Below the pieces are notes generated by a model that saw only the letters and a list, made by a program, of their open reading frames with translations, did not search any database and was not told the origin of the DNA. From the NCBI RefSeq assembly GCF_030546575.1, contig NZ_JAUOTN010000005.1:186001-250000 (forward strand): a stretch of DNA of 64,000 nucleotides, written 5' to 3'. A program made the position numbers and the translations under genes. This document shows, piece after piece, positions 26,257-35,403 of the stretch; positions within the stretch are counted from its first letter, which is position 1, and every line of letters begins with the position of its first letter. Source of the DNA: Pontibacter coccineus. Its GTDB lineage: Bacteria; Bacteroidota; Bacteroidia; Cytophagales; Hymenobacteraceae.

Positions 26257-26649
26257 ATGAAACATCCCTTCCAGATCGGCGACACCAGGGTATACCGCAA
26301 AACGGTAACAGCGGCGGACTTTGCCCGTTTTGATGATGGGCTGGTGCATGCCGTTTGCTCTACCTTTTCGCTGGCGCAGGCAGCCGAGTGGGGGGGTAGG
26401 TTGTTTGTGCTGGAGATGAAAGAGGAAGATGAAGAGGGGATAGGTACTTTTCTGACTATTAATCATAAGAGCCCGGCTTTTGAGGGTGATATAGTTGAGA
26501 TAATGGCATACCTGAAATCTCAGGAAGGTAATAATGTAATTTGTAGCTTTGAGGCCCGGGTGGGAGACAGGCTGGTGGCAGACGGGGAGACCGGGCAGAA
26601 GATTTTAAAGAAAGACAAACTGGCCAGGGTGCTGGCTCCAACAAAATAG
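26257..26649 (+). CDS. Hotdog-fold thioesterase, FlK-like
   Basis: A 130-residue single-domain protein resembling the fluoroacetyl-CoA thioesterase-like/acyl-CoA thioesterase hotdog family (QIGDTRVYRKTVTAADFARFDDGLVHAVCSTFSLAQAAEW). The conserved acidic/His/Thr pattern of FlK-type enzymes is only partly recognisable, and the acyl substrate is unknown. It ends one base before smpB and was probably co-transcribed with it. The segment before it is composed of dispersed repeats with no gene. Confidence 0.65.
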   Translation: MKHPFQIGDTRVYRKTVTAADFARFDDGLVHAVCSTFSLAQAAEWGGRLFVLEMKEEDEEGIGTFLTINHKSPAFEGDIVEIMAYLKSQEGNNVICSFEARVGDRLVADGETGQKILKKDKLARVLAPTK

Positions 26650-26650
26650 C

Positions 26651-27124
26651 ATGACGAAAGCAAAAGATAAAGACAGAATCAAGAAGCACGTCAACATCCA
26701 GAACCGCAGGGCTTCTTTTGAATACCAGTTCCTGGACAAGTATACGGCAGGCATCATGCTAAAAGGCACAGAGATCAAATCGATCCGGGAGGGCCAGGTG
26801 AACCTGCAGGACGGCTACTGCGTGCTGCATAACGGCGAGCTATACCTGCACAACGTGCATATTTCTACCTACACCGAAGGCACGCACTTCAACCACGAGC
26901 CAACGCGGGTTCGCAAGCTCCTGGTTAACAAGAGCGAGCTCCGGAAACTGGAGAAGGGCTTACAGGAGCAGGGAGTCACCATGATCCCTACCCGGATGTT
27001 CATCAGCGAGCGCGGCTTTGCTAAAGTAGAGGTTGCACTGGCACGCGGTAAGAAGCTGCACGACAAGCGGGAAGACATCAAAGCAAAGGATATAAAACGC
27101 GAACTGGACAGAAGCGGATATTAG
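26651..27124 (+). CDS. smpB: SsrA-binding protein
   Basis: Binds tmRNA and brings it to stalled ribosomes. The 157-residue protein opens with NIQNRRASFEYQFLDKYTAGIMLKGTEIKSIREG, the OB-fold core, and ends with the basic GKKLHDKREDIKAKDIKRELDRSGY tail that enters the mRNA channel. The start ATG follows the thioesterase stop by one base. No tmRNA gene is seen in the window. The following spacer (27125-27218) holds low-complexity CATTAATCATT-type repeats. Confidence 0.97.
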   Translation: MTKAKDKDRIKKHVNIQNRRASFEYQFLDKYTAGIMLKGTEIKSIREGQVNLQDGYCVLHNGELYLHNVHISTYTEGTHFNHEPTRVRKLLVNKSELRKLEKGLQEQGVTMIPTRMFISERGFAKVEVALARGKKLHDKREDIKAKDIKRELDRSGY

Positions 27125-27218
27125 TAATGAATAATTTATAATGATGAACGATTAATAGCTCAATAAGGGAGCTTACCTTGATTATTCATTAGTCATTAAC
27201 CATTAATCATTCATAAAA

Positions 27219-27995
27219 GTGGACTACGGAATATGCATGCTCAGTCTGGTGCCGATGCGCGCTGAGCCTTCGGATAAAGCGGAAATGGTGACGCAGGTGC
27301 TCTTTGGGGAGTGCCTGGAGGTGCTTACCAAGCAGGGGAACTGGGTAAAGGTAAAGCTAGCCTCAGATGACTACACCGGCTGGATCGACTACAAGCAGTA
27401 TGTGCCTGTCTCGGTGAGTTATTACCAGGAGTGGAAGGCGGCACAGCACCCGAGGGCGCTGGACATCGTGCAGGTGGTGAGCAATGCCGACATGCGCCTA
27501 CCGGTAGGTATAGGGGCTTATCTGCCCTTTTTCGACGGTATGAGCTTGCGCATCGACGGACAGAGTTACCAGTACAGCGGCCGTGCTACCAACCCTGCCG
27601 CGCCCGTTACCACGGCGCAGCTCTCCAAATTGGCCCTGGGTTTCCTGAAAGCGCCTTATCTGTGGGGTGGCAAGTCCATGTTCGGGATCGATTGTTCGGG
27701 CTTTACGCAGCAGGTATACGGCCTTTGCGGCTATCAATTGCCCCGCGACGCGAGTCAGCAGGTGGCGGTGGGGGACGAGGTGCATTTTGCGACCCAAACC
27801 CAGCCCGGTGATCTGGCCTATTTTGCCAACGATGAGGGCCGCATCACCCACGTAGGCATCATGCTGGAGGGGCAGCAGATCATGCATGCCCATGGCGAGG
27901 TCCGCATCGACACCCTCGACCATAATGGCATTTACAATGCCGAGCGCAAGCGCTATTCGCATAATCTCCGCATAATCAAGCGTATTTTTTCCTGA
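27219..27995 (+). CDS. NlpC/P60 (C40) cell-wall peptidase with N-terminal SH3 domain
   Basis: A 258-residue peptidoglycan endopeptidase likely to cut the gamma-D-Glu to diamino acid bond in recycled or cell-wall peptides. Residues 1-65 form an SH3-like domain (MRAEPSDKAEMVTQVLFGECLEVLTKQGNWVKV). The C-terminal domain has Cys159 in GIDCSGFTQQVY, His211 in RITHVGIM and His223 in IMHAHG as the catalytic set. There is no signal peptide, like cytoplasmic dipeptide-processing relatives (YkfC type). It starts with GTG at 27219. Confidence 0.92.
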   Translation: MDYGICMLSLVPMRAEPSDKAEMVTQVLFGECLEVLTKQGNWVKVKLASDDYTGWIDYKQYVPVSVSYYQEWKAAQHPRALDIVQVVSNADMRLPVGIGAYLPFFDGMSLRIDGQSYQYSGRATNPAAPVTTAQLSKLALGFLKAPYLWGGKSMFGIDCSGFTQQVYGLCGYQLPRDASQQVAVGDEVHFATQTQPGDLAYFANDEGRITHVGIMLEGQQIMHAHGEVRIDTLDHNGIYNAERKRYSHNLRIIKRIFS

Positions 27996-28009
27996 TTCTC
28001 AGCGTTTTT

Positions 28010-28071
28010 CTTTGAACATAGGCTATAACGAGTTGGTTAATTCTCGTAGAAGCTATAGCATTAGTTCAAAG
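28010..28071 (+). promoter_or_regulatory. Long three-part hairpin directly before the HNH nuclease gene
   Basis: Three nested helices: CTTTGAAC (28010-28017) with GTTCAAAG (28064-28071), GCTATA (28022-28027) with TATAGC (28054-28059), and ACGAG (28028-28032) with CTCGT (28043-28047), loop TTGGTTAATT. It ends eight bases before the ATG and has no T-run, so it is more likely a 5' leader structure than a terminator. Confidence 0.6.
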
Positions 28072-28078
28072 CAAGGCC

Positions 28079-28585
28079 ATGAGAGACAAAGTACTGATTC
28101 TGAACCAGGACTTCAGCGCGATCGCCGTCTGCACGGTGACCAGGGCTTTTTTGCTTGTATACCTCGAGAAAGCAGAACTCATCTCCAAAGCTAATGGCGC
28201 TGTTTTGCGCACAGTTAGCACTTCTTATCCTGTTCCCTCTGTTATCCGGCTGCAGCGTTACGTCAAAGTGCCTTACTACGGTATAGCCCTCAGCAGGCAC
28301 AATGTGCTGCGGCGCGATAACTTCCTCTGTCAGTACTGTGGCACTAACCGCAACCTGACCCTGGACCATCTGCTGCCCCGTTCCAGGGGAGGGGAGAACA
28401 GTTGGTACAACATCGTCACGGCCTGCTCCAGGTGCAATTCCCGCAAAGGCGACCGAACCCCTGAAGAAGCCGGTCTGAAGCTACACCGCAACCCCTCCCG
28501 TCCATCCCTCTATACCTTCCTGCAGCAACACCTGAATGACTCCAACGAAGACTGGCAGGCCTACCTGAATATGAAGAAAAAGTAG
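28079..28585 (+). CDS. HNH endonuclease family protein
   Basis: A 168-residue protein with a C-terminal HNH/zinc-ribbon nuclease domain: CQYC (Cys84, Cys87), LTLDHLLPRSRGGENSWYNIV (Asp96-His97) and CSRCNSRKG (Cys116, Cys119, Asn120). The N-terminal half (VLILNQDFSAIAVCTVTRAFLLVYLEKAEL) is conserved in a widespread bacterial group of chromosomal HNH proteins of unknown job. There is no methyltransferase or other restriction partner beside it. A large hairpin lies immediately before the start. Confidence 0.9.
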   Translation: MRDKVLILNQDFSAIAVCTVTRAFLLVYLEKAELISKANGAVLRTVSTSYPVPSVIRLQRYVKVPYYGIALSRHNVLRRDNFLCQYCGTNRNLTLDHLLPRSRGGENSWYNIVTACSRCNSRKGDRTPEEAGLKLHRNPSRPSLYTFLQQHLNDSNEDWQAYLNMKKK

Positions 28586-28993
28586 GAATATATAGTTGCT
28601 AATATATTTAGTTGTGCTGAGGTAAGTGTTTAAGGTTCAGTGTATAGACGATTGGTGACTGTATGATATGTTTAACTTACTAAATTGTGTTGATAGCTTG
28701 GATCGCCTAACGTGCTCATTTCCTTAAATCAGGTATAGCGATCGGGTGTTTAAGGTATGCTCAAGCCCTCTAAAGAAGCAGATTATTAGGTAGGCTATAC
28801 CTGTGTTCCAGTAAGAGTACACCTAAGTTTTGTTTAATATGCAGGAGAGAATGAGGCGCCACTGCTGAGGGACCGTAAGGCTATACCTGTTGTTTCCGTT
28901 TGTTGGGTATTAGGGCTAATTAGAGGTATATGCCTTCTAAATCAGGCACTTATACCTGGTAGATCTTTTGTGAAATCTCTTCTATATACTAGC
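28586..28993. other. Gene-free spacer upstream of the rpsA promoter
   Basis: About 400 bases with no credible gene. It holds five copies of the AGGTATA/TATACCT word (near 28733, 28795, 28883, 28925 and 28951). No terminator with a T-run after the HNH gene and no known riboswitch was recognised. Confidence 0.6.
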
Positions 28994-29020
28994 TTTATTT
29001 TAAAGTATTTCTTACTTTTG
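28994..29020 (+). promoter_or_regulatory. rpsA promoter
   Basis: TACTTTTG at 29013-29020 fits the TAnnTTTG -7 box exactly, with TTTATTTT at 28994 in the -33 position (19-base spacing to the box). Transcription from about 29027 would give a leader of about 100 bases with a hairpin of TGCTCT (29091-29096) and AGAGCA (29114-29119) just before the start codon. Confidence 0.6.
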
Positions 29021-29129
29021 CCCCTTCATTCGAGTGAATGGCCCTGGATACATGCCCGGGGAAATGTAAAACCAAACCAAACCGGCCAATTGCTCTAAGT
29101 CGGTGGCTTCTTCAGAGCAGTAAAACATT

Positions 29130-31016
29130 ATGAGTAATTCTCCAGACAATTTTGATTGGGACAAGTTTGAGACCCAAGGTTTCGGTGGCGGCTACAGCAA
29201 AGACGAGCGCGCTGAAATGGAAAAAATGTATGACGACACCCTGACTACCGTACAGGAGCAGGAGGTTGTTAAAGGAGTCGTTGTTGGTATCACTGATCGT
29301 GACGTGATCCTGAACATCGGTTTCAAGTCTGACGGCCTAGTGCCGGTTTCTGAATTCAGAGACCTGCCTGAGCTGAAAGTGGGCGACGAGGTTGAGGTGT
29401 TCATCGAAGACCAGGAAGATCCGAATGGCCAGTTGATCCTTTCCCGCAAGAAAGCGAAGATCGTTAGCGCTTGGGCTAAGATCTATGACGCGCTTGAGAA
29501 CGACAACGTTCTGGAAGGTGTAGTGAAGAGAAGAACCAAAGGTGGTCTGATCATGGACCTCTACGGTGTTGAGGCCTTCTTGCCAGGTTCTCAGATCGAC
29601 GTGAAGCCGATCCGTGACTTCGATGTGTTCGTTGGTAAGAAGATGGAAGTGAAGGTTGTGAAAATCAACGCCGCTTTCGACAACGTGGTAGTATCTCACA
29701 AAGTATTGATCGAGAAAGACCTCGAGCAGCAGCGTGCAGCCATCCTGAACAACCTGGAGAAAGGTCAGGTTCTGGAAGGTGTTATCAAGAACATGACAAA
29801 CTTCGGTGTGTTCATCGACCTTGGTGGCGTAGACGGTCTGCTACACATCACAGATATCTCTTGGGGACGTATTAATCACCCAGAAGAAGTATTGAACCTT
29901 GACCAGAAGGTGAACGTGGTAGTGCTTGACTTCGATGATGACAAGAAGCGTATCTCTCTTGGCATGAAGCAGCTTACTCCTCACCCTTGGGATGCATTGC
30001 CAGCTGAAATTGAAGTTGGCTCACGCGTGAAAGGTAGAATCGTGAACGTAGCTGATTACGGCGCATTCCTGGAATTAATGCCAGGTGTTGAAGGTCTGAT
30101 CCACGTTTCTGAAATGTCATGGTCTCAGCACCTGCGCAACCCACAAGACTTCATCAAGCAGAACGACGAAGTAGAGGCAGTTGTGTTGACGCTTGACCGC
30201 GAGGAGCGCAAAATGTCACTTGGCATTAAGCAGCTTACTGAAGATCCTTGGACGAAAGAAGATGTTATCACGAAGTATGCAGTTGGCACGAAGCACACTG
30301 GCGTAGTTCGTAACTTGACAAACTTTGGTCTGTTCCTGGAGCTGGAAGAAGGTGTTGACGGTCTGGTACACGTATCTGACCTGTCTTGGACTAAGAAGAT
30401 CAAGCACCCATCTGAGTTCGTGAAAGTTGGCGAAAACCTGGATGTAGTGGTTCTGGAGCTGGATGTAGCTAACAGAAGACTCGCTCTAGGTCACAAGCAG
30501 CTGGAGGAGAACCCTTGGGATACGTTCGAGTCTGTATTCAACGTAGGTTCAGTACACAAAGCTACTGTACTTGAGAAGTCAGACAGAGGCGCTACACTGG
30601 AGTTGCCATACGGCATCGAAGGTTTCACTTTCCCGAAAGGTCTTGCTAAAGAAGACGGTTCTCAGGTAGAGGCAGGCGAAACGCTTGACTTCCGTGTAAC
30701 TGAATTCTCTAAGGACGACCGTAAGATCATCCTTTCGCACACGGCTACTTACTCTGAGGCTGACAACGCACGTATCGCGAAGGCCACTAAGAAAGCTGCA
30801 CCTGCAGCTGCTGGTGAGAAGAAAGAGAAAGCTCCTAAGGTTCAGAAAGAAGTAGAGAACAAGTCAACTCTTGGTGACCTGGATGCCCTTTCTGCTCTGA
30901 AAGAGAAGATGCTGGACAACGAGAAAGAAGCTGGCGTGAAGAAATTGGAAGCTGCTGCCGCTAAAAAGGCAAAAGATTCTGACGACACGTCTGCTGAAGA
31001 AGAGAACAACGCTTAG
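29130..31016 (+). CDS. rpsA: 30S ribosomal protein S1
   Basis: A 628-residue multi-S1-domain RNA-binding protein that brings mRNA to the ribosome. Repeated OB-fold units are visible (VVKGVVVGITDRDVILNIG, VLEGVIKNMTNFGVFIDLGGVDGLLHITDISW, GRIVNVADYGAFLELMPGVEGLIHVSEMSW, TGVVRNLTNFGLFLELEEGVDGLVHVSDLSW). The C-terminal 80 residues are Lys/Ala/Glu-rich and disordered. Codons look strongly biased toward a small preferred set, and none of the AGGTATA words common elsewhere is present, consistent with high expression. Confidence 0.97.
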   Translation: MSNSPDNFDWDKFETQGFGGGYSKDERAEMEKMYDDTLTTVQEQEVVKGVVVGITDRDVILNIGFKSDGLVPVSEFRDLPELKVGDEVEVFIEDQEDPNGQLILSRKKAKIVSAWAKIYDALENDNVLEGVVKRRTKGGLIMDLYGVEAFLPGSQIDVKPIRDFDVFVGKKMEVKVVKINAAFDNVVVSHKVLIEKDLEQQRAAILNNLEKGQVLEGVIKNMTNFGVFIDLGGVDGLLHITDISWGRINHPEEVLNLDQKVNVVVLDFDDDKKRISLGMKQLTPHPWDALPAEIEVGSRVKGRIVNVADYGAFLELMPGVEGLIHVSEMSWSQHLRNPQDFIKQNDEVEAVVLTLDREERKMSLGIKQLTEDPWTKEDVITKYAVGTKHTGVVRNLTNFGLFLELEEGVDGLVHVSDLSWTKKIKHPSEFVKVGENLDVVVLELDVANRRLALGHKQLEENPWDTFESVFNVGSVHKATVLEKSDRGATLELPYGIEGFTFPKGLAKEDGSQVEAGETLDFRVTEFSKDDRKIILSHTATYSEADNARIAKATKKAAPAAAGEKKEKAPKVQKEVENKSTLGDLDALSALKEKMLDNEKEAGVKKLEAAAAKKAKDSDDTSAEEENNA

Positions 31017-31037
31017 TAGTAAGCTTGTCTTATAATG

Positions 31038-31071
31038 AAAGGCCCCGGAGCAATCCGGGGCCTTTTTTGTT
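31038..31071 (+). terminator. Intrinsic terminator of rpsA
   Basis: A 12-base-pair stem, AAAGGCCCCGGA with TCCGGGGCCTTT, around GCAA, followed by TTTT. It begins 21 bases after the rpsA stop. Confidence 0.93.
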
Positions 31072-31322
31072 TTTGAGGCAGTTTTTTAGCTATACCTGAA
31101 AAATGTCATGTACTGATAAAGTGTTCATAAATAAATGTTATATTAGCTTAATGCTATACCTGGTGGTGGGGAGATTCGTCGAGTTAAAGCATTCCAACTC
31201 CACACATAGTGCAGCTAGTGGAATTAGGTACTCCTGCTTGTGGGTATTTATCGGTACTACTAGATAGAGTATCTGTATTGTCAGACCGAAGGTTTATTTG
31301 AACTAGTTTAAAGATAGCAAAC

Positions 31323-32525
31323 ATGAACGTCTCGTCCACAACCAGGTTAATTGCCACTATTGTGTTTAACTTCTTCCTTACCGGAGTTACAGCAGCCTTT
31401 GCGCTGAACGATCGCAATTCGGAACGACCTACGGCTATTCAGCTGTTGACGGATGTGCACAAAAAGCTGGAAAGCTTGAAAACACTACAGTATCATTATT
31501 CTTTGGAGCTTAATTATGTTTCTGAGGGCTATCATCAAAGCATTTCAGGAATTGCTTTCCTGGATTTTTCTTCTCCTGATTCGGTGATTGGGTTTACCTA
31601 TCAAATCGAGAGTGAGCAGAACAAGTTCGTGTACAACGGGACAGAAAGCTTTACGCTCGATAAGGTACAAAAGTCCCTGACTGTGAATGCCAAGCCAACC
31701 TTTGAGAATTTCTCTGGTGTCACCCCTTTTCACAACTCATTGGTCACACTCAGGAAGGTGATACCCGCTATTCTTGCAGACCGAGACATTATTAAAACTG
31801 TATCCGATACAAGCATAGCGCAACAGGATTTCTATCTGGTAAAACTGGTACTCAATAAGAGAGTGATCGACCGGTTAGGCGGATTTTCAGACTTGAGCCT
31901 TGAAAGAAAAATCAACTATGACATCATCGTTGACAAGAGCAGTTTGATTCCTGTTCAAATGATTCAGGGTAACAGTGCAAACAGTGATTTTACAAGGTCC
32001 GTGTTCAGTGATGTTAAAACAAGTCCGGACATACCCGCAGAGCTTTCCTGGTATTTCTCCAGTTACACATCTGACTTTGCAATAAAGCGCAGGAAACCGC
32101 TTGAGCCGCCGGCGTTGCAAACGCCGGCACCTGAGTGGGAGCTGCCTTTGTTTGACAGCAGCCAGTCATTGCGCCTCAGCCAGCTGAAGGGGAAAGTAGT
32201 GATACTTGCGTTTTGGACCAAGAACTGCGGCTATTGCATAGCAGCTGTGCCCAGGCTCAATGCACTGTCCGAAAAATTTCAGGGGAAAGGATTGGTGGTG
32301 CTGGGGGTGAATCTACATGATAATAAGGAAGAGATTCACAACTTTAACCAAAGAACAAAACCTGCTTACAAGACCGTTTACGACGGTCAGAGGATTGGCG
32401 AAGCATACGGTGTTAGTTTCTATCCGACAATCGTAGTACTGGACAAGAAAGGAAAGGTACTAGCGCATGGAGAGTTGAATGAATCCGCTTTAAATGACAT
32501 AATACTGAAAGCACTAAAGGAATAA
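31323..32525 (+). CDS. Exported TlpA-family thioredoxin-like protein
   Basis: A 400-residue protein with an N-terminal signal or anchor (TRLIATIVFNFFLTGVTAAFA). Residues about 35-255 form a beta-rich domain resembling outer-membrane lipoprotein-carrier/DUF2092-type folds. Residues about 268-400 form a TlpA/ResA redoxin domain with a WTKNCGYC motif (Cys302, Cys305) and FYPTIVVLDKKGKV, the cis-Pro region. It probably reduces or isomerises disulfides in the periplasm. A TTTATTTG near 31290 is one mismatch from the -7 box. It stands alone. Confidence 0.85.
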   Translation: MNVSSTTRLIATIVFNFFLTGVTAAFALNDRNSERPTAIQLLTDVHKKLESLKTLQYHYSLELNYVSEGYHQSISGIAFLDFSSPDSVIGFTYQIESEQNKFVYNGTESFTLDKVQKSLTVNAKPTFENFSGVTPFHNSLVTLRKVIPAILADRDIIKTVSDTSIAQQDFYLVKLVLNKRVIDRLGGFSDLSLERKINYDIIVDKSSLIPVQMIQGNSANSDFTRSVFSDVKTSPDIPAELSWYFSSYTSDFAIKRRKPLEPPALQTPAPEWELPLFDSSQSLRLSQLKGKVVILAFWTKNCGYCIAAVPRLNALSEKFQGKGLVVLGVNLHDNKEEIHNFNQRTKPAYKTVYDGQRIGEAYGVSFYPTIVVLDKKGKVLAHGELNESALNDIILKALKE

Positions 32526-32729
32526 AAACATAAAGCAAAACTCAATGGCAGACCCGTGTTTGAATTCTGGAAGGATAAAATAATAAGGCTTACCGATATT
32601 AGTTAAAAAACAGAGTGTAATAAAAGATGCCCACAAACAGTATCTATCCAAAAATGACGGTTCAGGGGCAACTGCTAAACGCAAACGTTTATTTAAATAG
32701 CTCCCCACATAGAAAAACCCTCCCAAACT

Positions 32730-33290
32730 ATGAGAAAAGTAATCTTAGACCTGGCCGTAACCCTCGACGGGTTCATTGAAGGACCGAAAGGCGAAGTGGA
32801 TTGGTGTATCCTGGACGATGATATGGACTTCCAGGGATTCCTTTCAAGTATAGACACCATCCTCTATGGCCGGGTGAGCTACGAGATGTGGGGCAATTAC
32901 GAGCCGGATGCCAACGCAAGCGAAACGGAAAAGGCCATTTGGGCGGCCGTACATGCTAAAGAGAAAATCGTTTTCTCCAACCAGCAGCGACAGGACAGTA
33001 AGGCTACTTTTGTCACCTCCGGTATACCTGAAAAAATTGCTGAAATGAAGAATCAGAACGGCAAAGACATTTGGATGTATGGCGGAGCAAAACTCATCAC
33101 CACCTTCATCCACCACGGGCTGGTAGACATTTACCGGATCTCCGTACACCCAACTGTATTAGGAGCAGGCAAGCCGCTGTTTCAAGACCTGAAAGAGAGG
33201 ATCAATCTTAACCTGATCGAAGTGAACAGGTTCAGGTCCGGAGTCGTTCAGCTGATTTACGAATGTAAAGACGAAATACCGAACCGTTAG
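32730..33290 (+). CDS. Dihydrofolate reductase family protein (RibD C-terminal-like)
   Basis: A 186-residue NADPH-dependent reductase-like protein of the YyaP/YwjB group. KVILDLAVTLDGFIEGPKGEVDW is the conserved start, ILYGRVSYEMWGNY the active-site helix, and DIWMYGGAKLITTFIHHGLVDIYRISVHPTVLGAGKPLF the conserved C-terminal block. True folate activity is not established for these proteins. Monocistronic. Confidence 0.88.
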   Translation: MRKVILDLAVTLDGFIEGPKGEVDWCILDDDMDFQGFLSSIDTILYGRVSYEMWGNYEPDANASETEKAIWAAVHAKEKIVFSNQQRQDSKATFVTSGIPEKIAEMKNQNGKDIWMYGGAKLITTFIHHGLVDIYRISVHPTVLGAGKPLFQDLKERINLNLIEVNRFRSGVVQLIYECKDEIPNR

Positions 33291-33409
33291 ATGGATGCAC
33301 GTGCCGTGTTTGCCAACATCTTGATCACTTAATCCGGTATAATAGTAATAGGCTTCCTTAAGTTAGGCGGACATTTTTAGAACCTCAACAAAAGAACCAG
33401 CATAACCCC

Positions 33410-34327
33410 ATGAACTCCTACCTAGAAATTCACCCCGAAGTGCAGCAGGCATTGGCCGAAGGCAAGCCGGTGGTGGCACTGGAATCAACCATTATCGCGC
33501 ATGGCATGCCCTATCCGCAGAACGTGCAGACTGCCCTAGAGGTAGAGGCCGTGGTGCGCGAAGCAGGCGCTATACCTGCCACCATCGCCATCCTGAACGG
33601 CAAGTGCTGTGTAGGCCTGGCGAAGCAGCAGATCGAGCACCTGGGCCAGGCGAAGAATGTCTGGAAAGTGAGTCTGGTGGATATGCCCTACGTCATTAGC
33701 CAGCGACTGGACGGTGCTACGACCGTGGCCACGACCATGCGCCTTGCCGCCATGGCAGGTGTACGGGTGTTCGTAACGGGCGGAACCGGTGGCGTGCACC
33801 GGGGCGCTGAAACCACGATGGATATTTCAGCGGACCTGACTGAAATGGGGAAAACCTCCGTCGCGGTGGTATCGGCAGGTGTCAAGTCGATTTTGGATAT
33901 CGGGCTGACACTGGAGTACCTGGAAACGCAAGGTATACCGGTTGTTACTTTCGGGCAGGATGCGTTTCCGAGTTTTTACTCCCGCCAAAGTGGCTTTGCC
34001 TCTCCCTTGCGCCTGGATTCTGCCCAGGAAATAGCCAGGCTCCTGCGCGCCAAGTGGGAGCTGGGTCTGGATGGGGCCGTACTGATCGCCAATCCCATAC
34101 CTGAAAAGTTCGAAGTGCCGGCACCGGAAATGGAGTGGTACATTACCCAGGCCCTGCATGCCGCCGCGCAGCAGCATATCAAAGGCAAAGCCGTTACCCC
34201 TTTTCTCTTAAAGTATATCGCAGAGCACAGCCATGGCGAAAGCCTCGACGCCAACATTGCCCTGATCAAGCACAATGCCCGGCTGGGAGCGGAGTTGGCT
34301 GTCGCCTATACGCAGACAGGGTACTGA
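33410..34327 (+). CDS. psuG: Pseudouridine-5'-phosphate glycosidase
   Basis: Cleaves pseudouridine 5'-phosphate to uracil and ribose 5-phosphate. VVALESTIIAHGMPYPQNVQTALEVEAVVREAGAIPATIAILNGKCCVGL is the family N-terminus with the active-site Glu and Lys, and VFVTGGTGGVHRGAETTMDISADL is the other hallmark. The 305-residue length is normal. The kinase partner PsuK is not adjacent, so pseudouridine phosphorylation must be encoded elsewhere if the pathway is complete. Two reading-frame AGGTATAC/TATACCT words occur. Confidence 0.96.
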   Translation: MNSYLEIHPEVQQALAEGKPVVALESTIIAHGMPYPQNVQTALEVEAVVREAGAIPATIAILNGKCCVGLAKQQIEHLGQAKNVWKVSLVDMPYVISQRLDGATTVATTMRLAAMAGVRVFVTGGTGGVHRGAETTMDISADLTEMGKTSVAVVSAGVKSILDIGLTLEYLETQGIPVVTFGQDAFPSFYSRQSGFASPLRLDSAQEIARLLRAKWELGLDGAVLIANPIPEKFEVPAPEMEWYITQALHAAAQQHIKGKAVTPFLLKYIAEHSHGESLDANIALIKHNARLGAELAVAYTQTGY

Positions 34328-34344
34328 TTTCAGACCCGCTATAC

Positions 34345-35403
34345 CTACTTCGTGGGGACTGTTTCCGGCTTGGCAAAACCACTGACAGGCACTTTCTTCT
34401 CTTGTGGCAAGGCATGCCCGGAGCGTTGCTTGTACCAGGTTTTAAGGCGGCTCACGGACGGCTTTTCAATGTACTTTGTGATCAGCCAGGCGGCCGTGAG
34501 GGTAATGGCCAGCGGCGGCACGATTACCAGCAGACTGTCGCCGAACAGGTGCCTGGTCTCGTTGATGATAACGTAGCCAATAAACTGGTGGATCAGGTAG
34601 AGCGCATAGGAGATGCTCCCCAGGAAGAGCAGCACCTTGTTCACCAGAAACTCCATTTTGCCCAGCAGCCCAAGGTAGATGACGATGAAGAAAGAGATCA
34701 CGACCAGCGTGTGTGGCAGTCCTTCCGGCAGGTATAAGGCTACAATGCAGGCGATGCTAAACAGCAGGTGCCCGAAGATGACATTTTTCTTTTCAGGCTG
34801 CTTCATGAACAGGTAAAAGAGGATGCCGGCATAAAAGAACACGCCGTGGTATAAGTTAAGTATTGCACCCACCGGTCCGAAGCTGAAGGCATATTTGTGC
34901 ACCAGGCTCAGCAAGACCCAAACAGGCCCTACCCACAGAATGCGCTTCAGGTTGTTGGTCATGAACAGGCCGAGCATCATTAAATAGAACATCCATTCAG
35001 AGAACAGCGACCAGTATACGCCGTCCACATCCGGCACGCGGGCCAGCTTCTGGAACATGGTCAGGTTCACGAGCATATCTGCAAAGGTGGTCTCAAAGCC
35101 GGGTAGGCCAAATGCCTGTATCACCACAAAGGTCGTGATCATACAGAACCAGTAGGTCGGGTATAGACGAATGCCACGGTTAAAGAGGAACTCGCCGCCG
35201 CTCTTGATCCTGTCGAAACTGAAGAAGATCACGAAGCCGGAGATCATAAAGAAAAGCTCTACTCCGAACAAGCCATAGTCAAAATCGAAAGCAGGGGAGA
35301 AGCTGTGGCCGTACAGGCTGCGGTACACGGAGGTATAATGGAAAAGGGCCACGGAGAGTGCGGCAATGCCCCTTAATGCATCAAGGAATAGAAGTCTGTT
35401 CAT
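34345..35403 (-). CDS. Acyltransferase 3 family membrane protein (OafA/YrhL-like)
   Basis: A 352-residue polytopic enzyme that acylates extracytoplasmic sugars. It starts MNRLLFLDALRGIAALSVALFHYTSVY, the family N-terminus with the catalytic His, and has LFGVELFFMISGFVIFFSFDR and about ten spans. The frame is open for another 130 codons upstream, but that extension lacks hydrophobic or conserved sequence and runs into the next gene, so the ATG at 35403 is chosen. Convergent with psuG, whose stop is 18 bases away. Confidence 0.9.
   Translation of the reverse strand: MNRLLFLDALRGIAALSVALFHYTSVYRSLYGHSFSPAFDFDYGLFGVELFFMISGFVIFFSFDRIKSGGEFLFNRGIRLYPTYWFCMITTFVVIQAFGLPGFETTFADMLVNLTMFQKLARVPDVDGVYWSLFSEWMFYLMMLGLFMTNNLKRILWVGPVWVLLSLVHKYAFSFGPVGAILNLYHGVFFYAGILFYLFMKQPEKKNVIFGHLLFSIACIVALYLPEGLPHTLVVISFFIVIYLGLLGKMEFLVNKVLLFLGSISYALYLIHQFIGYVIINETRHLFGDSLLVIVPPLAITLTAAWLITKYIEKPSVSRLKTWYKQRSGHALPQEKKVPVSGFAKPETVPTK

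Noticed and set aside
26651..27218. A tmRNA gene next to smpB
   Set aside because: The spacer of under 100 bases after smpB has no tRNA-like ends or tag-peptide frame.
28012..28194. A 60-codon frame before the HNH gene
   Set aside because: It covers the leader hairpin and overlaps the HNH gene out of frame; no ribosome-binding site and no protein character.
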